Origin: Seiridium cupressi
Lineage: Eukaryota; Ascomycota; Sordariomycetes; Amphisphaeriales; Sporocadaceae
Direction of reading: 5' to 3'
Assembly: GCA_036674765.1 (NCBI GenBank)
Contig: JARVKI010000007.1
Span: 186,001 to 250,000, forward strand
Length of the DNA: 64,000 nt
Position numbers and translations under genes: made by a program. The notes beneath the pieces were generated by a model. It ran no database searches. It saw only the letters and a list, made by a program, of their open reading frames with translations, and was not told the origin of the DNA. This document shows, one piece after another, positions 21,407-34,249 of the stretch; the stretch's first letter is position 1, and every line of letters starts with the position of its first letter.

Positions 21407-23140
21407 TCATTCCGGTTGTGGTTTCCTATTAATGCTAGGTAGTAAATCCACGGCCTTCTTGAACACATTGGTCGGGTCATATTTCGCCTTCAGCTCTCGG
21501 AGCCTATGGACATTTGGCCCAAACACCCGATCGGCTCTAACGAAGGCACGATCCTCCTCGACCATGGGATCTGGTGATATGTTGTAAACTTCCGCAGATT
21601 TGCGTCTTTGGTGATGAGATAGTAGAACTTACTCAAGTAGTTGTAGTACGTTCCGCCCCGGTCACCCGAGTCATCTCCCTTCCACCCATTTTCCTTGAGA
21701 AAGCTGGTAATATCAGCACATATCCTCTTCGCTTCAGTATCCTTTGCTTCATTGTCCCAAGAAATGACGATAATAACATTGTAAGCCGTCCCTTCACGGC
21801 CCGCGAATGCCGTCTGGCTAGTTGCAACGGATCGGAGTTTGGTCTGCGGCGCGAGCTCGAACCCAATCATACTCCTTGCTTTCATTTCCTCATTACCCAG
21901 CTTGGAGATAAGTTCGTGAAACATGTCGGATGTTTGCTCCACGAGCTCGATACCCAGTGGACATATGAAGTTGGCTCCGCTGAACGTGTATCGTTTCCCA
22001 AACGGAGTTTTTGGCTCGGGAAAAGTATTGGCCTGCGGATAAGGAATTATAGCCGTCTGATCCATGACTTTCTGGAGGCCTAGGATTGGCTGATAGAATC
22101 TTTCAGCGGACTCTTTGTCTCCATTATAGAACAATGCAGCGGCGACGACGGGCTCCAATGTCTTCGGATGACAAGCCAGCATCGGCAGCATGTGCTGATC
22201 GCCGTCCGTCTTTTGGTCAAACTCGTTTATGAAAGCCACGATGTCCGGTATCTTTGACAGAGGCCATACCACGATGCCTCCCCATACTTCCCCTTGCGGA
22301 AAGATACGTGACGTGAAAGAGGTCACCACACCAAAACTCTGTCCAGCACCACGTAATGCCCAAAACAGATCACTATAACGCTTGATGTTAGCAATCTTTT
22401 CCCCAATATAATTCATCAGCTGCCAAGAGCAGTATATTGTGCTCTGTCAGCACAAATACCTTTTTAGGAAGTCATGTTCCCAAGATAGACTGCAGGGGCA
22501 GAAATTAACAAGGAAATTTACTTACGGATTTTCTTCCTCGCTGGCAGTTACGATTTCTCCGCTGGCCAATACAACTTCACATTTTATTAAACAGTCAATA
22601 CTGAGACCATAACGGCCTGTCAGCATGCCGTACCCCCCTCCAAGAATGAGCCCACCCACCCCCGTATGACTTACAGTACCACCCACAGTGGCATAGCCAC
22701 GCTGCCACAATGCCGTGTCGACGTCCTTCCACACACAACCACCACCAAACGTGACCGACTGATGGCCCTCGTCAATGTGCACCGAGCGCAGGTACTTGAG
22801 GTCAATCACCATACCACCAGTTGTAGCTGAACCGCCGCTTGGATTGTGTCCGCCACCAAGTACTACGAGCGGAATTGATTGTGACGTTGCAAAGCGAACA
22901 GCAAGGCTCGCCTCCATCGAATTCTTTGGTCTGACCACAATTGCCTGTTCATGATGTGAGTCGAAAAGGAGCTCGCCGGAAAAGAACGCAGTATAGAGAC
23001 GCGTCAGGAGTATACCATACGGCAGGTTTCACACAAGTTGCACTCCAGCGCTCAAGACTATTCAGGTAGTCGCCATCACCAGGCACCAAGACGTCCCCTT
23101 CCTGGATTGATTTCCGAAGCTCAGCAATTACTGGAGCCAT
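21407..23140 (-). CDS. FAD-dependent oxidoreductase, BBE/VAO type
   Basis: Exons are 23140-23021, 22944-22526, 22372-21633 and 21588-21407, giving 486 residues. The FAD domain reads [19 protein letters not shown], then [20 protein letters not shown] with the His expected to carry FAD by the 8-alpha bond, then [19 protein letters not shown]. No Cys is present where bicovalent enzymes have one, so FAD should be held by His only. [18 protein letters not shown] closes the FAD domain. The C-terminal BBE segment is recovered in the last exon: [15 protein letters not shown] then [16 protein letters not shown] and TNVF. There is no signal peptide. Such enzymes oxidise alcohols, amines or sugars or close rings. 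Its strand-mates are amidoligase copy 1 downstream and a P450 upstream. Confidence 0.85.
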
Positions 23141-23802
23141 GGTTACATGGGGCTAAACGGACAAGTGAGTGATGAGCCGAGTAGAGCTATCGACTGGTTT
23201 TATAGATGCAGAAAGCAGAGAGTCATTTTCATTTGTTTTCTCCCATTGGCTAAGCCTGAGCGTCCCAATTATCACACCGAATGGCCTGGTTAGCTTATTT
23301 TGGCCAGTGGCGTTGGAACAGGCTCTCATCCAGAATGATGATGATTGGATGAATCGCTTTGGCTAACACCAAAATATCTGAGCTGACTTGATCAGCCAGC
23401 CACGGCGTGAGACAGACTTGGATTCGAACCAGTCGCAGAGGCGGACAATGGGTTAGTGTACAAGAGCCTTTGGCGCCGGTCCTGCTCCCTGGCGGCCGGC
23501 GTCCGTATGGCACTATCCACTGGATGCAGCCTTTCTAACTGCCGCTCTCGACGAGATGAAATGGTGCTCAAGCATTATACTAGATTTGATGGTAGGAATA
23601 GTGGCAGTGCATATAAATTGGGAGAATATATTCATTCGTCAAACTTATCTTGCATTTCCTTCTTTCTTCTGCGCTCGGTGTAACCGTAGCTGCATCAATA
23701 ACTTGATGGGATACATCCTGCTGGTTGCTCCCGAATAAATATTTGGGTCGGTTTTAAGAGCATTACCCCCCAATTCTAGTCCTGCGCTTCAGATTACAGT
23801 AT
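23141..23802. other. Intergenic region between BBE gene and P450
   Basis: It holds the BBE promoter and the P450 3' side. A GGATTCGAACC box at about 23420 resembles a tRNA T-loop, but no tRNA could be folded around it. Confidence 0.4.
23196..23206 (-). promoter_or_regulatory. TATA box of the BBE oxidase gene
   Basis: On the minus strand TCTATAAAACC lies about 56-66 bases before the ATG at 23140. The motif is clear but its use is inferred. Confidence 0.5.
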
Positions 23803-25724
23803 TCATTCCGCTGTACGGGCTCGAAGGCGACATACTAGACCCTTCTGGCGACAGAACCAGCCACCAGTAACCTCCCAGTCCCTCTCCGGATCCACGAGCT
23901 CGATTTCATACCTAGCAATCAGGGTCGCCACGAGCTTGTAAACTTCTACCAGCGCTAGGGAGCGGCCAATGCAGATGCGCGACCCCCCGCCGAAGGTAAG
24001 ATCACTTGCGTTGAAGAGTCGCAATCGCTCGCGGTACGAGTCGGCCGTCTCGTCTTTGGCGCCTGGGTGATGCCCCCGTATCCAACGCTCTGGCCGGAAT
24101 GAATCTGCATCTTCACCCCATATACGCTTGTTGCGATGCACAACGTATGGATTGATGCCCACAATTGAGCCGGCAGGGACAAAGCTGCCCCCGGGTAACG
24201 ACAGGCCGGAGTCAGGAACGTAGCGCTCGAGGAGCATGGAGATGCTCGGGTGCATACGCATCGCTTCGCGCACGACTGCTTCTAGATCTAATATTGGGTC
24301 GGAATCAGTGACGTGGTTATGTATCCGACGCGGTTACTCACAAGGCAACGCTCTGACAGCGTTGAAAGACGGAACATCACCAAGTTTGGCGGCAACAATC
24401 TCCTCTTCTAATTTACGATATACCTTTGTATCCTTTAGTGCATGGTAGAAAATGGCGCGGATCGTGATAGCTGTAGTATCAGCTCCAGCAATAAGGTTGA
24501 CGAGCAGATAGCCGATGATGGTGCCATCATCAACGGTCTCGGGATGAGTCTTCTTAGCGTCGACAAAATGCTGCAGGAAGTCCGGGAATTTGGGATCAAA
24601 GTTGATGTCTTTATCCCCTTGGCGCGCGATATATCGTTCAAGAGCGATGCGCGTCACGTTTCCGAGATTCGGTGGACCCATCCGTAATACAGGATTCTTG
24701 TCGAGAAGGAAGTCTAGGAAAGGCATTTGGCCTACCGCTGAGAAGCTATATCGAGTCTATCAGAGCCGTGGGAGCACAGGTGAGCTGAGGGCTTACTAAT
24801 CCAATACTCTGTCCGCGACGGCAATGGATCTATCGAAGTCGCATCCCTTATTCATATATCCAAAACGCTGACTAAAGGACACGACACCATTCATGTCCCA
24901 TGAATCTATATTGGTGAACGTCAGCAGTCGAAAGTCATGTACGCAAGATGCAGGCCGAGAGAAACGAAAACATACAGAAAGCAATCCATTGACCTAAATC
25001 ACACACTTCATCATGGGAGCCTCTCCCGAAACGAGAATCAAGCTGCGCACACAAATCCTCAAGAACTTCATCCATGATAGATTCCGATGCTAGCACACTG
25101 CCCTGAGAGTAGTATTTGGCAATTGGCCGCTTCATCCGGGCATGCTGAGCTTGGTCTGTCTCGCTGAACAAATGATAGGTGACCTTGCCATTGATGATGG
25201 TACTATTGTTATGATAGAACTTTGTCTCAAAAGGGGTGATGACGTCAATATGTGAGAGTCTTTATCTTGGGATTGGTGTTTACCTTTCGCCATTTGTTAT
25301 CTGTACCGTAGATTGTCTTGATCAACTCTGGGATGTCGAGGTCCAATATGTTTGGGCCAATACGGACCACAGGGCCGTACTTGTCGTGAAGTTTCTTGAT
25401 CTCAAGATGGTAGCGGCCCGTCCTTACCAGCATGAGACGCCAAAGATTTGTCCATCCTGGAGAATACCTCGATCAGTTGACAGAGGCAGCAAAATTGGTG
25501 TAGCGCGAGAACTAACTTGCTAGAAATGGACCGGGATACTTTCTCAGAGGGCAAAATAGCTCCGAGATGATAAATACGGCGCAAACTGTGAGGCATAGGG
25601 CTATACCAAAAGCGCCTGCATATTGCCGGCCGGCAAGCTGCTTAAGATTCTGCAGGAGACTCCCCGCCACTTCGGGGTGGACAGGTAACGTGGTGTTTAA
25701 CATGATATTGGATGTATGTTCCAC
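23803..25724 (-). CDS. Cytochrome P450 monooxygenase (pisatin demethylase-like class)
   Basis: Exons are 25724-25517, 25456-25284, 25225-24976, 24905-24797, 24745-24342 and 24287-23803, giving 542 residues. An N-terminal anchor (GAFGIALCLTVCAVFIISEL) precedes the Pro-rich hinge KYPGPFLA. The I-helix AGADTTAI, the K-helix REAMRMHP with its ExxR, FRPERW and the haem loop FGGGSRICIGRSLALVEVYK (axial Cys) are all present, so the enzyme looks active. It should be ER-bound, using NADPH-P450 reductase. The motif style is nearest to fungal pisatin demethylase/benzoate hydroxylase-like P450s that act on xenobiotics or secondary metabolites. It is upstream of the BBE oxidase on the same strand, a common pair in tailoring clusters. 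Confidence 0.9.
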
Positions 25725-27301
25725 CGTTAATTAGATTTCTGTCGAAAGAACGAAATGGAAACCGTTGAGCGTGTCCAGAAAATCAGTTATATTGCATCTC
25801 AGTGAATATGCCCATGTTTAAGTATCTTCCTTGATCGAGATAGGCGGGGTACTTCTGAGGCTTTACTACGTATGTTACATTTTGATACTTATCTAGTAAC
25901 CAGATCGCCTGCAGCCCCCTTTATGGATGGTAATAAATCTTCACTCCATTCCTGTTATAGAATATTTAAGAGTCAGCATCCGACGATATGCCTGGTCATC
26001 GGAAATGGCCCCATGCTTACACACATCAAGGGGGCGATCGCTCTGTTTCCCGAAATTGAAACAGACGATGCTTTATTCATTCGATAGGATATGACGTCTA
26101 CAGGGCGCCATCAGGGATGTTGTCAAGCCTGTCTGTCAGATTTGATCATGGGGAACTGGGATTCAACCGCATGGATTGAACCCAAGTCCAACGTGCGATT
26201 TTAATTAATGCAACGGATGGCAGCATGAACGGCGAGCAGGTATACACAAAGCGGATTGGCCCCCAAACTTAAGGCCCAATTACATTCATTGACAACACCA
26301 TGCCAGAAATGTCACCTGCAAGCAACCGCACAAGTTGTCAATATTCATCGAAATGATTGGTTCTTCAAAATCAGCCTTACACTCGGTTCGTGATGCCGTG
26401 TGACTGTTGGTGAAAAAAAGCCTCACACATGAAATTGGATTACTCGCTGGAGCCAAAATATATGACTTTAGTGGGCGACGAAATGCTGTGATATCATCAA
26501 AAGTCTGACTCGTTCGAGATACCTGAGACATGCCCCCATGATTATAAGCTGCTTTTATAGAGATGAAAAATATCAGTCGGCCGGGGTGTTCTGCTACTCG
26601 TTGTTTATGTGGCTATCTCATGTTGTTGGTGATATGCGACGTATGACCCCCGCACCTCCCAAGCCCGGTCGTGTAACGAACGCAAACCAACCCCCTCCCG
26701 CCCCCCTCGGGGATCTTCGGGTAGCTGCAGGAGGTATTTGCGGTTAGTAATTCAGTGAACAATTGGAGAAATGGCAGATCGTGTAGTCGGGATACCCTCC
26801 CCCGTCCAGTCTTTGCTCAACAGTGCAGAAGTGGGAATGGGAACTCCTAAAGGGAGGGCAGTAGACGTCGTCTCATAGTGAAACAATTCAAATTGACGGC
26901 AAATAACAAACAAGAACCTACGATTGACTCAAACAGCTCGGGATCGTGGCTCGAACGATAGTTTCTATGCTACAGTGTTATGACGAAACGGGAGGCTAAG
27001 TATCATTTTTGAGCCATATGAGCCAGTATGACAAGATACTACCTTCTCGGTATATACAATGGAGTCTTTTTGTTCTTGATTTTTGATTGGAAGCCGGTGT
27101 ATATTTACGTTACGTTGTAGGATCTGTAGGATGACTCGGTCAAGCTGCACTGAGCCTTGCCTTTCGTGATGCCCCCTTAGCCTGCGGTTTTCATCACTTC
27201 TTCCAGCCACCAATCAAAGACGAGTAAATTTGGCGGATACCACGCTTGCTTCAAAATAGTCCAGACGATTTATCGTTTTATCCTGGTTCCAGCCACCGAG
27301 C

Positions 27302-27336
<35 letters not shown>

Positions 27337-28486
27337 TCGATATCACGTCCTGGGTTGCCAAGTGGTGGATGGCAGTCAGACCAATCGGATGGATGTGATA
27401 TTTATGAAGGTATCACTGCCATATAGCATATACATCATGCGAACCCTGCAACAGCCTTATGGTCTAGTACTGCCTGGCGGGAGATGCAGGGGCAATATTG
27501 TCATTCTTAACAGAAGCTGGATACGCCTGTGACGAAACTGGTGGCACGACGACATGTCTCTAACGCTGGCATCATATGGATACCAATTGTCGAGTTGAGA
27601 TTACTTATCCTCAATTTCTCGTTCATAACAGATAGTTTGAGTGCCATCCTCTGGCGACGCTCCTAAGTGAAGCTGATCGTTTCTGTACCACCATAACCTG
27701 TCTATCAATAGTATTGACGTCTGGTAAGCTTGCGTCTGTGTGGATAATGCTATAGCGGGCACTAGGATGGAATATTGCCAATTCGTTCTAGCCAGTAGTT
27801 CGGGCGAGCATTAAGGAGCAACAGGTCCAACTAGCAATACAACTATGCTTTTTGAAACAGATCAAAATTGAGTGATGGGCGATTGCATATCTCGGTGCAG
27901 CCTGAATGTAACTTTGCGGGTATGGGCCCCCCAAGTCCTTTGTGCTCTTAATAGAACCTGGTTTCATCATGTATGATAATCCTACGACGCTAATTCCCAT
28001 GACAAGCATAAACAAGACCTTGAGACCCATTTCTTCGAGATCTGCATCGACCTTCATTCCAACGTCCGAGAATTCGATCAGTCATCGGGAAGAAATATAC
28101 TAGCTAGCAAGTTTGGGGAAGCGCCCACAGTTTCTGTCAAAACTCAACGGCGGGCCTGTGCACTCATAGATTAGGCTCCATTCGCCTTTGCCTGTATGGC
28201 ATAGCTCGTTGTTGTATACATCCCTTTGCTCATAGTATTGAAGGACTTTAAAGCCGACTGCAATGCCCCGAGTTTCTTTTCATGAGAGGCTCAAGGAAGA
28301 TTTGAAATCGAGTCTCGCTTGAGTAGCTTGACCCTACGTCGCAGTAACCAAATCTCGAGTTTCAACTTGCGAGCCAGCTACATAAAGTGTTTTTCCTATT
28401 CAGTCTCCGGGGAGCTTAGCTGATACTTATTTTCATTTCGTTTCATACCTTGCCGTATTCACCAGCTTATCGTTACACCTTCAGAA
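25725..28486. other. Gene-poor region, 2.8 kb
   Basis: This is AT-rich sequence with a 31-base A run at 27303. A minus frame at 27788-28057 has one possible helix (VLFMLVMGISVVGLSYMM) but no family match and was not called. No terminal repeats or transposase-like frame were seen. Confidence 0.4.
27303..27333. repeat. Poly(A) tract of 31 bases
   Basis: An uninterrupted A run stands between GAGCC and TACTCG. No flanking retroelement frame or target-site duplication could be recognised. Confidence 0.9.
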
Positions 28487-29968
28487 TGCCGTACGGCGGC
28501 ACTGCACCATCAGCCATCACGGCCATGTGGATTTTGACAGCACTGACATTCGTCTTCGTCATTCTCCGTATCTACACTCGAATATGGGTTGTACATTCAT
28601 ATGGGATTGATGACCATGTTTATAACCTGGCTTTTGTACGTTCATCCTCCTTTTGACAGTTCCAAACAAAATATCCGCTTCCCGTCTAACCGCAAACCGA
28701 CAGCTCTTCCTACTGATTTACGTCGTCTTCATCACCATATCCGGTTACGTTGGCTTCGGACAATCCATGGAAGAAATCCAAATTCTAGACAATGTCGTGC
28801 ACGCCGTGCTCTTTGAGGCAATTGGCCAGACATTTGCAGTCGTCGGCATGGCAATTGCCAAATGGTCGCTGGGACTCTTCTTACTTCGCCTCGTCACGAA
28901 CACCTGGCACAAGGTCGCCATATGGACAGCTATGAGTGTATTAATGGGTGCTTCCATCAGCGTCTGCTTCGTCTTTTGGTTGCAATGCTCGCCGCCGGCC
29001 TATTTGTGGGACAAACGAGTCAAGGGCGGCAGGTGCGAGGTCAACAGCACACCTGTGAGCATGTTGCTGTGTAGTATGTTATCCGGAAACACTTCCGATC
29101 AAGTTCTTGATATAGGCTCTTGCTGATGTGCCAAACTTAGTTCTGTGTGTACTTGTCGACTTCTTTTTTGCGCTGTTCCCATGGCTATTTATATGGAACC
29201 TTCAGATGAACAAGAGGGAAAAACTGGTCATTCTGGTCAGTATGAGCTTGGGAGTTATGTAAGTGTTACCCCCCTCATAAATCCATCCTTCTTTATCCTC
29301 CGACGCTGATTTAGACCAGAGCCGGCGCATGTGGCATTAAACGTACCCTCGAAGTCCCAGAGCTCTCGAGTGTCAATTACCTCAGTAAGCACATCGCCAA
29401 CCTCCTCTAAGCTCCCACATGTCTGGCAGTATCTAACATGAGTCTCCCAATAGAAGACACTGTAGGTCTAATAGTCTGGTCCGCCGCCGAAATCGCTGTA
29501 ACCATGATTTGTATCGGAATTCCGATCTGCCGACCTTTGTACAAGACCTTCCTCGAAAAGCTTACCTCGCAACTGTCCGGCACCTTCAGCCGTGGCAATC
29601 ATGGCAACAGGAGAGGCTACCATCACCGTCGAAACAGTGGAGCTTACCAATTGCACACAATTGGAAACACTGAAGTTGGCTGCAAACCAAGTAGTCACGC
29701 CAACAGTACTTTGGATCTGGAGAGTGGGGAGGCGACAGACCAGACAAGGGTTTACTCTGAGCAGACCCAAATGGATGGTTCTACCGAGCATACGGGTACG
29801 AAAACATTCGCAATCAGTGCGGGACGGCGACCCAGTGATGAGGGCAGTGATGAGGAGATTCTAGGATTGAGCGCGGGACGAGTAGAGACGGCCAGACATG
29901 GACGAAGCTATGGAATCAAAGTCGTCGAGGAGTATCAAGTCACGAGCAGCTTACGACGGCACAAATGA
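28487..29968 (+). CDS. Integral membrane protein, fungal rhodopsin-like (PTH11-related) domain
   Basis: Exons are 28487-28635, 28704-29073, 29141-29258, 29320-29384 and 29454-29968, giving about 405 residues. The start MPYGGTAPSAITAMWIL fits the family better than an in-frame ATG 37 bases upstream. Seven helices can be followed: FVFVILRIYTR, GIDDHVYNLAF, LFLLIYVVFITISGYVGFG, AIAKWSLGLFLLRL, a VFWLQCSPPAYLWD turn with the family Cys, ILCVLVDFFFALFPWLFIW, AGACGIKRTLEVPELSS and VGLIVWSAAEIAVTMICIG. A hydrophilic Ser/Arg/His tail of about 140 residues follows. Proteins of this class sense surface or metabolite cues in filamentous fungi; ligand unknown. It stands alone on the plus strand. Confidence 0.85.
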
Positions 29969-31010
29969 GGAGCGTACACTAGCCGGAAGTTCCGGAGGAT
30001 GTATCTATTTATCTGCTAAATCGGCATCTAAACAAACACTGGTGGAAGTTTCTTGGACTATGTAGGATTACGATCGGGATTGAGCATGCTATGATCAAAG
30101 CTCTCATGCCTGTAGCATACAACCTGTGGCATATATGTTTGTCAAATGTTCCACAGCCTACACATTAAGCTTCTCTCTCTCTCTCTCTCTCTTTTATTAA
30201 AAAAATTAACCATTCTCAACAAATGTGAATTTGAAGTGAAGCACATGAACCTAGTTATGTCGCAACCAGTGCTTCCTTCTGACTTTGGACGACAAAGTGA
30301 GTACCAATGAATGGATGCATCCTTGCTCCACCTTCGTAGCTCGGTGATAGGGCGATCGATCGAAACATCAACTTGTCAGAACGACCACTTAAAAAGGACG
30401 CCAAGTCTTCAGGGAGCATGTATAAGCGTTGCCTCATTAGTGACCATACCTAGGTTCTACAATACAGTACTGTTTGTCCGTACTTTGCCATCGTATGAAA
30501 TGCTGCATTTTCTCTTCGCGTCCAGATAACAAATGCTCGAAATGTCCTCAACTCCTTGCCTGCCGATCACATGCTCCTAATAATACCCTCGGAGAACAGA
30601 AGCCCCCGTGGACTCTGAAAGCCCATGTAATGCGGCTCATTATGCCATCGAGCCCCTCAGGCTCTGACAGAATTCCCTTACTCATTATCATTGACATGAT
30701 GTCATTGACATGATGCTCACAGCGCGAGCGTCTTCCCCATAATGGATCGCAAAAATGCCATAGTCGAATGCTTCGCCCTTCGCCGCCCCTGAACGCCTGT
30801 ATCGAATCGAAGATGAAATCATGGAATGTGGCGCGGGTTGTGGTATGAGATTCCGAATACGAATCCCCGATGAGAAGGTATCATTTTTAACGGTCGACTT
30901 GTGTCCATGAACGCCGTATTTCAAAGTCGTCACTTCATCTATAAATATGCTCAATTTGGCAGCAGGAGAAAGAGGAGGTCCTGCTAAAGCGCCGAGACTC
31001 AAGATGAGCT
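29969..31010. other. Convergent intergenic region
   Basis: It lies between the 3' ends of the membrane protein gene and Cdc4. It contains a (TC)10 tract at 30172-30191. No gene was seen. Confidence 0.4.
30172..30191. repeat. (TC)10 microsatellite
   Basis: Ten TC units are followed by TTTTATT, the same length and 3' flank as the tract at 15453. Confidence 0.9.
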
Positions 31011-34000
31011 CTAGTTATCATCATTCTCAGTAGCCGTAAGTCTGTGGACCTCAGAAGGGTTAAGCAGGATCCGCCTGCCCAGCTCTTCCGGGTTCTTGCC
31101 ATCGCGAACGGCACCAAAGTCGAGAATCTATGAACAATTAGCTCACTGCTTCGAACATGAGGGGGAATTTTGCTTACCTCGACATAAGTAAGTTGATCTC
31201 GCTGCACAGCTGCAACACATCGTCGTTCGTCAAATCGCACCTGCCAGACTCCACTAAGGTCTGTGAGCAGGTCTTGGATACATTCGCCGGTGCGAATATC
31301 CCACATCTTCAGCGTTCTATCGCTCCCGCTGATCACCTTGCGACCATCATGCTGGAAGCAAGTGATGGCACCAGTATGAGCTGTGAGGGTGGATTGGCAA
31401 CGTCCACTTTCAGGGTCCCATATGCGTAGAGTCGAATCTGCTGCTGCGGAAACCAATCGCTCGTCCCGCAGGTCCAAGAGACCGACCAGAAGCGTGTGTC
31501 CCTCAAGAGTGTGGGTGCAAGCTCCGGTCTCCAAGTCCCAGATTTTCACAAAGCTATCCATGCTACCCGATATGCAGCGGTTGCGTGCCGTATCAAGGAC
31601 AACGCTATATACCTTCTGTGTATGCCCCGTAAGAGTGTGAACCGTCTCTCCGGTACTGATCTTCCAAACGCGGACAGTGTTGTCATAACTGCCACTGACG
31701 AGAGTGTCGGCGTGGGCAGCAATGGCACGGACCGAATGGGTATGGCCATGCAGTGTGCGAATGAAGTAAGGACAGTCCGCGTCGTTCGCGGGCGGGCCGG
31801 TCTGGATGTATCTTCGGGAGTTGGGTTCCGGGAGGCGCCAGACACGCAACTGGCTGTCCCGAGAACCGGTAATGATCAGTGGTTTAGGAGGCATCATGAC
31901 CGGCGAGCCATTCTCAACCTTGCCTGTGTCTGTTGGCATGAGAATCTGCAGGCACCGGACAGTACTAGTGTGACCGTAGAAGACCTGACTACAGAGTCCC
32001 TTCTCAATATCCCAAACACGCACGGAGCGATCAGTCGAGCCGGATACCAGGATATTTCCTTCGTACTGCAAAGCCCATACACCTCCTTCATGTCCCTCTA
32101 GACGCTTGCGAAGCTTGCCAGTCTTGGTGTCGTAAATGTGAATGAGTTGATCGTCGCTGCCAGTGATGATCTTGTCTTCGTCGAATTGTAGGCAGGTGAT
32201 GACATGTCGCGGGTGAGCAGCAAAAGCCACATGACTCGGTTTGACCTTGCCGCTAGTCCAGCTCTTTTGAATCATGTAGTGACGTCGGTAAAGGGACTTG
32301 AAGAGGTGCAGCTTGCGCAGACTTGTGAGGCCAACATGCGGGTCAGGGACAGCTAGAGCTGCTGCATTAGCAGCAGAGTTGGGGCCTTCCGACTTGTGCA
32401 TCTTGACTTCGACAGGTCTCTCTTCCCGCTCCCTTTCTCTGGTAACATTGTCCTGAGCACTGGCACGTCGTTTGTAACGATCAGGGCCGAAGTTGTTCAA
32501 AGCTCTCTTACGCTTGGAACTTCGCAGTTTCTGGGGTGGGGGATCAGGCTTGGAATGACGAAGTTCAGATTCGTTGGCAGTGAGCCGATTCTGTAAACTC
32601 AAGTCACGCTCACTGCCCTCGGGGCCGACTGGGTCCTGCCAGCCCCAGCCTTCTTTGATAGCACGGTCCAATTCGCCCGGGGGCAAGGTGAAGCCATCTC
32701 GGTCAAGCAACTCTTTCCAACCAGTCTCGTCGCTATCAATAATGTTACGCCACGTCTTGGATACTTGAGCGGCATGGCAACGCTCACGAGCATTGAGGAA
32801 TGAGATGATGTGTAGGGTCAGTTCCAGAGGAAGATCTTTAAGGATATCACACTTCAAGGCGGGGTTGACCACACCCGCAACGACATGAAGCACTTTCCTC
32901 GAACAGCGACGTAGAAACTGATACATCATGAACGACTTCATCTCGGCTGGCATGGCATCAAAACTGTCCAGCATGGACTGGCTATCTGTGAAGCTGGAAC
33001 GGCTCATCTGCGATGCTCCATATTGCTGTAAAGTCTGGGGTGTTGCTTCTCCAAGTGCTGAATTTTCGTCATAGTCGTCATCGCCTGTAATCTGGCTGTC
33101 ATCGTGCACAACAAGAGACAGATCCTCCTCGTCGTCTTCGCGATCGCCCGAATGTAGCTGAGCGGCCTGCAGGGTCGGGGATAACCGTGGGCTGGGGAGG
33201 CTGGCATCTTGAGCTACGAGAGTATTGAGCGGTCGAGGATGCTGTACAGCACGGATAGATTGCTGTAAAGACTCGTCGGCATCAACAAAGGCCTCGGCGT
33301 CAGCATCAGTAACGGGGGGAGTAGCCACGTTGCTGCCGCCGAAAACAGTGTGGGAATCGCTGCCTGATGGACTTGAAATGTTGAAATACTCGTCCGATTG
33401 TGTCTGACTGGGATCGGAGTTTGGGGTCTCGAAAGAATCGAGGTGTGAGCGTCGGAGCCTCAAGGGCGGCCGGCTTGATGGCACACTTGTTCCGGCCAGC
33501 TCAGACGTGTCTGGGGTGATAGGCAGGCCCAGGTGTCTGGCACTGTTCTCGGCTGCATTCTCCTTCTGATTTCCGTGAGCTATAGCTCTGCGAAGTTTGT
33601 CGGAGACAACACTGGCATGTGACCGGCTCGACCTGCTGCCAGACCTCTTCATGAGGCCGCGAGTATTCGGTGAAGCAGTATGTGGGTTCATCTTGTGGCA
33701 TCTTTGACTTGCGGCTTCGGAATTTGGAAGTGTCTTGGAGGATCGTCGCGGAGACTCGAAGGTCAGCTCGGGTTCATTCGTGACCCCGTGGGCCGCATCG
33801 TCACTAAATGATTGGAAAGACTATAAGAGGCGTATGAAGTCAGTAACTAAAGACATGCCCGGCACGAGAACGTGATTACACAACGAAGGGTAAGGGTGAC
33901 ATACCTCCTGTCCAATATCGCTGTCTGTAGGCCAGGAAAACGCTCCATGCTCATCTGCGTCGAAAGTGAAATTCGCCAGCTCCGGGGGGGTGGGCTTCTG

Positions 34001-34249
34001 TGCGAGAGGATATTCTTTGGAATCGAGAGACGCGAGCGGTCTCGGCTCACGGACGAACATGGGAGGAAAGGACCTCTTGGTGGTAGTCGTCGTGGTGATC
34101 GTCTTTGTCTCGATGCATTCGGCAACCTCGAACTTCATGCGAGGGTGTGGTGAGAGTGAGTCTGCGTCGTCCCAGTTGACCGAAACGGTCGTTTGACTGG
34201 AACGAGGTCGTGACCGCGGCAGTACTTGTGGAGTACTCGACTGATCCAT
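31011..34249 (-). CDS. cdc4: Cdc4-type F-box/WD40 substrate receptor of an SCF ubiquitin ligase
   Basis: Exons are 34249-33905, 33820-31178 and 31127-31011, giving 1,034 residues. The N-terminal third is disordered and holds a run of seven Thr (KTITTTTTTK) and Ser/Thr-rich stretches. A dimerisation-like helix FMMYQFLRRCSRKVLH precedes the F-box LKDLPLELTLHIISFLN...WRNIIDSD. A basic KRKRALNNFGPDRYKRR segment follows, then HVITCLQFDEDKIITGSDD and about eight WD40 blades with repeated GH..W and VWDI/IWD ends. The third exon supplies ILDFGAVRDGKNPEEL and the stop, while reading through the 50-base intron would give a false longer tail. It should bind Skp1 by the F-box and phospho-degrons by the WD40 propeller. 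The 5' region is unusually long, at 3.9 kb to the next ATG. Confidence 0.93.

Noticed and set aside
23415..23435. GGATTCGAACC resembles a minus-strand tRNA T-loop
   Set aside because: No D-arm box, anticodon arm or acceptor stem of correct length could be folded around it.
27788..28057. 89-codon minus frame with one hydrophobic segment
   Set aside because: The rest of the frame is unlike a protein and no partner exon or family was seen.
15453..30191. Two (TC)10 tracts as ends of a larger repeat
   Set aside because: Only the tract and a short TTTTA flank match; the surrounding sequence is unrelated.
30935..31010. Longer Cdc4 C-terminus read through the last intron
   Set aside because: A clear 50-base GT-AG intron at 31128-31177 and a sensible third exon ending at 31011 explain the data better.
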